A stretch of 7,209 bases of DNA from Bacteroidota bacterium (GTDB lineage: Bacteria > Bacteroidota > Bacteroidia > NS11-12g > UBA9320). Position numbers and translations under genes: made by a program. Location of the stretch: NCBI GenBank assembly GCA_947499775.1, contig CANMPY010000092.1:1-7209 (forward strand), read 5' to 3'. How positions within the stretch are numbered: position 1 is the first letter of the stretch; each line of letters begins with the position of its first letter. A model generated the notes under the pieces. That model was given only the letters and a program-made list of their open reading frames with translations, was not told the origin of the DNA and did no database searches. Of this stretch, positions 5,455 through 7,209 are shown in pieces.

Positions 5455-6951
5455 TTAGTATAGCCTTGAATTATTCATAATTTCATTAATCAACACCGTA
5501 GCGGTATCGGTTTCATTGCGTATTTGAATAAAATTGCCTGATCCATTTTCGGATAAGCGTTTCATAAAATCTATAGCCTCCTTATTTTTTCCTAAGCCAA
5601 TCACAGAGGTATTGATTTTCTCAGTTTCCGCATTCCATTTGGCTAGTTTATAAATATCAGTGGCCGAAAAGTCTGTTGAATTAAATAGCCCATCGGAAAC
5701 TAAAATTATTTGATTGTTTCCACCATTAATGAAATTCTTTTTGGCGTTGGCGTAAGCTATATTTAAACCCTTTGTGCCATGCGATAACCCTTTAGCTCCT
5801 AATTGATCAATAACACTGTTAATTACCACCTTATTATCGCCAGGTTCACCTTGTAATAAAACCGTTACGGTGCTCGCGTAGATAATTACGGTTACTAAAT
5901 CCTCTTGACGCAGAATATTGATCATATCTTTAACAGATTTTTTCAGGTAAGGTAATTTCTCGGGCCTGTCCATGCTACTCGATACATCTATAAGGAATAC
6001 AATGTTATTGTTGGCATATTTATTTTTATTTAAAATACCATTAGATTCAAAATCAGGTAGATTTATATAAGATTGAGACGTGTTAAATAGCACTGTATCA
6101 ACTGTTGATTCTTCTACAACAACCACATCTTTTTCTATAATTTGTTTGTCTTTATAAAGATCATTAAATTTTTGACGTAGTTTTTCTATTTCCTCATCAA
6201 CTTCTTCTGTTATTTTGGTTTCAATAATTGTATCGCTGGCTACAGTGTTTGTTATTATTAAGCCATCTTTATAATCAACAGTTTGTATTAATTTTATTAC
6301 GAATTTTTTTGAATTACGGCTAACAACAATTTGCTGATTTTTGTATTCATAGCCTGCAAGTCGTACAGAAACATCATAGACATTGGGAGTTAAATTATTA
6401 AATCTTATCCTATCCTTTACTGATTTTTCAATTACCTGATAGCTGAAATTATTTTTCAATACCATTTCAAACCCATCTAAGGCTTTACCTGACATAGAAT
6501 CTTGAACACAAACCAGTATACTAGTTTCATCCTTATTTAAAACTTTAGTATTAACAAGTGAAGGGCAATTTAGCATGGCATCTTGATGAAAGCCTATAAT
6601 TTTACCTTTGATAGTTAGGTCTATAGGGGTATTGGAGGTGCTTATATATACAGGGAAATTTTTTTTGAAAATTCCTTTATTTTGAGTGAAATAGATTAAT
6701 TTAATTTGTCCGCTGCTCCCTGCCTCTATTTTTCCTTTTGGCAATACTATTAATACCTCTTCATTATACCGAATGGGCAGAAATATGAACGGGCTGTTAC
6801 CTGTATTTAAGATTGTGAAAAAGGCCGTATCATTTTTCCATAAATCTACTGTTTTGAAATCGAAAACCTCAGGAGCAATACTATAGGATTGCCCTTTTCC
6901 AAGAATGGAAAAACACGTTACTGCAAGTACTATAAACAACCGATTAATCAT
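5455..6951 (-). CDS. Secreted multidomain protein with von Willebrand A domain
   Basis: From the ATG at 6949-6951 the product has 498 residues. A signal peptide (MINRLFIVLAVTCFSILGKG) covers about 1-20, with no lipobox cysteine at its end. Residues 23-120 resemble an Ig-like DUF1573/ASH-type domain (APEVFDFKTVDLWKNDT, ILNTGNSPF). Residues 142-222 look like a PEGA or carboxypeptidase-regulatory beta domain (GKALDGFEMVLKN, LTPNVYDVSVRLAGYE). A charged, probably coiled-coil linker covers 247-277. A VWA domain covers about 315-492, with a complete MIDAS metal site: DVSSS at 322-326, Thr393 in SHGTKGL, and Asp420 in LVSDG. No C-terminal membrane helix or type IX sorting domain is seen. A role in protein binding at the envelope is likely from the fold; the partner is unknown. 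An in-frame TTG at 6973-6975 would add eight residues but overlaps a -7-like box. It is convergent with rplS and separated from it by a terminator. Confidence 0.9.
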   Translation of the reverse strand: MINRLFIVLAVTCFSILGKGQSYSIAPEVFDFKTVDLWKNDTAFFTILNTGNSPFIFLPIRYNEEVLIVLPKGKIEAGSSGQIKLIYFTQNKGIFKKNFPVYISTSNTPIDLTIKGKIIGFHQDAMLNCPSLVNTKVLNKDETSILVCVQDSMSGKALDGFEMVLKNNFSYQVIEKSVKDRIRFNNLTPNVYDVSVRLAGYEYKNQQIVVSRNSKKFVIKLIQTVDYKDGLIITNTVASDTIIETKITEEVDEEIEKLRQKFNDLYKDKQIIEKDVVVVEESTVDTVLFNTSQSYINLPDFESNGILNKNKYANNNIVFLIDVSSSMDRPEKLPYLKKSVKDMINILRQEDLVTVIIYASTVTVLLQGEPGDNKVVINSVIDQLGAKGLSHGTKGLNIAYANAKKNFINGGNNQIILVSDGLFNSTDFSATDIYKLAKWNAETEKINTSVIGLGKNKEAIDFMKRLSENGSGNFIQIRNETDTATVLINEIMNNSRLY

Positions 6952-6972
6952 GCTAAAACTTTTAATTAAACG

Positions 6973-6980
6973 CAAATAAC
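6973..6980 (-). promoter_or_regulatory. Candidate -7 element of the VWA gene
   Basis: The minus strand reads GTTATTTG followed by CG, keeping TTTG of the consensus TAnnTTTG but not the leading TA. It lies 21 bases before the chosen ATG. There is no TTG at -33. Its position directly beside the 6981-6997 dyad is the main reason to note it. Confidence 0.3.
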
Positions 6981-6997
6981 AGCATAAAAAGTATGCT
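6981..6997. promoter_or_regulatory. Perfect 17-bp dyad, possible operator
   Basis: AGCATA at 6981-6986 and TATGCT at 6992-6997 are perfect inverted repeats around five bases (AAAAG). The dyad abuts the candidate -7 box of the VWA gene and would cover the -10 to -30 spacer, where a dimeric repressor commonly binds. No regulator gene is visible in the window. A six-base arm can occur by chance in AT-rich DNA. Confidence 0.35.
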
Positions 6998-7055
6998 CAT
7001 TTGGGTTGATAAATATTAATTTATTTTAGAACCTAATTTAATCAAACAAGGTCAA

Positions 7056-7112
7056 TTGCCGTAAATTAAACGCCTATAGCACTTATATCGCTCTATAAAC
7101 TTAATTCGGCAA
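7056..7112. other. Long imperfect hairpin between two minus-strand genes
   Basis: TTGCCGTAAATTAA at 7056-7069 pairs with TTAATTCGGCAA at 7101-7112, twelve pairs with a two-base bulge. Inside, TATAG at 7075-7079 pairs with CTATA at 7093-7097. On the minus strand it starts nine bases after the stop of the partial gene, so it may be its 3' end structure or terminator, though no strong T-run follows. It could also be a decayed palindromic element. Confidence 0.45.
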
Positions 7113-7121
7113 AGCAACACA

Positions 7122-7209
7122 CTAGGCTAAATCCATAGTAGCGGAAGACTGTGTTTTTTTAAGCATATCTTGATAGGACATTTCAACACTAGCCAGAGTT
7201 CTTATGATA
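7122..7209 (-). CDS. C-terminal end of an unidentified protein (partial)
   Basis: The minus strand is open from the window edge to a TAG at 7122-7124 and encodes 28 complete codons ending MLKKTQSSATMDLA. The other two minus frames and the plus frames are broken by stops or look less protein-like. The stretch is polar and looks helical; I do not recognise the family. The gene starts beyond the right edge. A hairpin follows its stop, and the VWA gene lies downstream on the same strand about 170 bases away. It may be a chance open stretch. Confidence 0.4.
   Translation of the reverse strand, partial: IIRTLASVEMSYQDMLKKTQSSATMDLA

Noticed and set aside
5455..6951. Type IX secretion cargo
   Set aside because: The C-terminus (NEIMNNSRLY) directly ends the VWA fold and lacks a recognisable sorting domain.

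Overview
The window looks like chromosomal DNA of a Bacteroidota bacterium, probably a free-living or gut/aquatic member of the Flavobacteriia/Sphingobacteriia/Cytophagia type. The DNA is AT-rich. Gene starts lack Shine-Dalgarno sequences. Several starts are preceded by the TTG-N19-TAnnTTTG promoter typical of this phylum. The lipoprotein signal is followed by acidic residues, as is common in Bacteroidota. I cannot name a genus.

Layout, left to right. Positions 1-338 hold no gene. They are filled by a repeat array of short GGAATGACAA units on a 19/23-bp period, with an imperfect 28-29 bp inverted repeat inside it. Next is a minus-strand pair: an MbnP-like lipoprotein gene (1214-1975) whose stop overlaps the start of fabD (339-1214). 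A DedA membrane protein gene (2123-2764, +) diverges from that pair and converges on pckA (2791-4386, -). Upstream of pckA on the same strand is a small SUI1/YciH (eIF1-like) gene (4536-4874, -). It is divergent from rplS, ribosomal protein L19 (4958-5302, +), and their promoters appear to overlap. rplS ends in a strong hairpin terminator facing a convergent gene for a secreted von Willebrand A protein (5455-6951, -). The right end holds an imperfect long hairpin and the last codons of a further minus-strand gene.

Most genes are housekeeping: fatty acid synthesis (FabD), gluconeogenesis (PckA), translation (L19, eIF1-like) and envelope lipid transport (DedA). They do not form one pathway. The less ordinary parts are the repeat array running into the fabD stop codon, the MbnP-like gene coupled to fabD without a visible redox partner, the overlapping divergent promoters of the two translation genes, and the multidomain VWA protein with a clean dyad near its promoter. 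I do not see a convincing new multi-gene system. The repeat array is the best candidate for something unusual.
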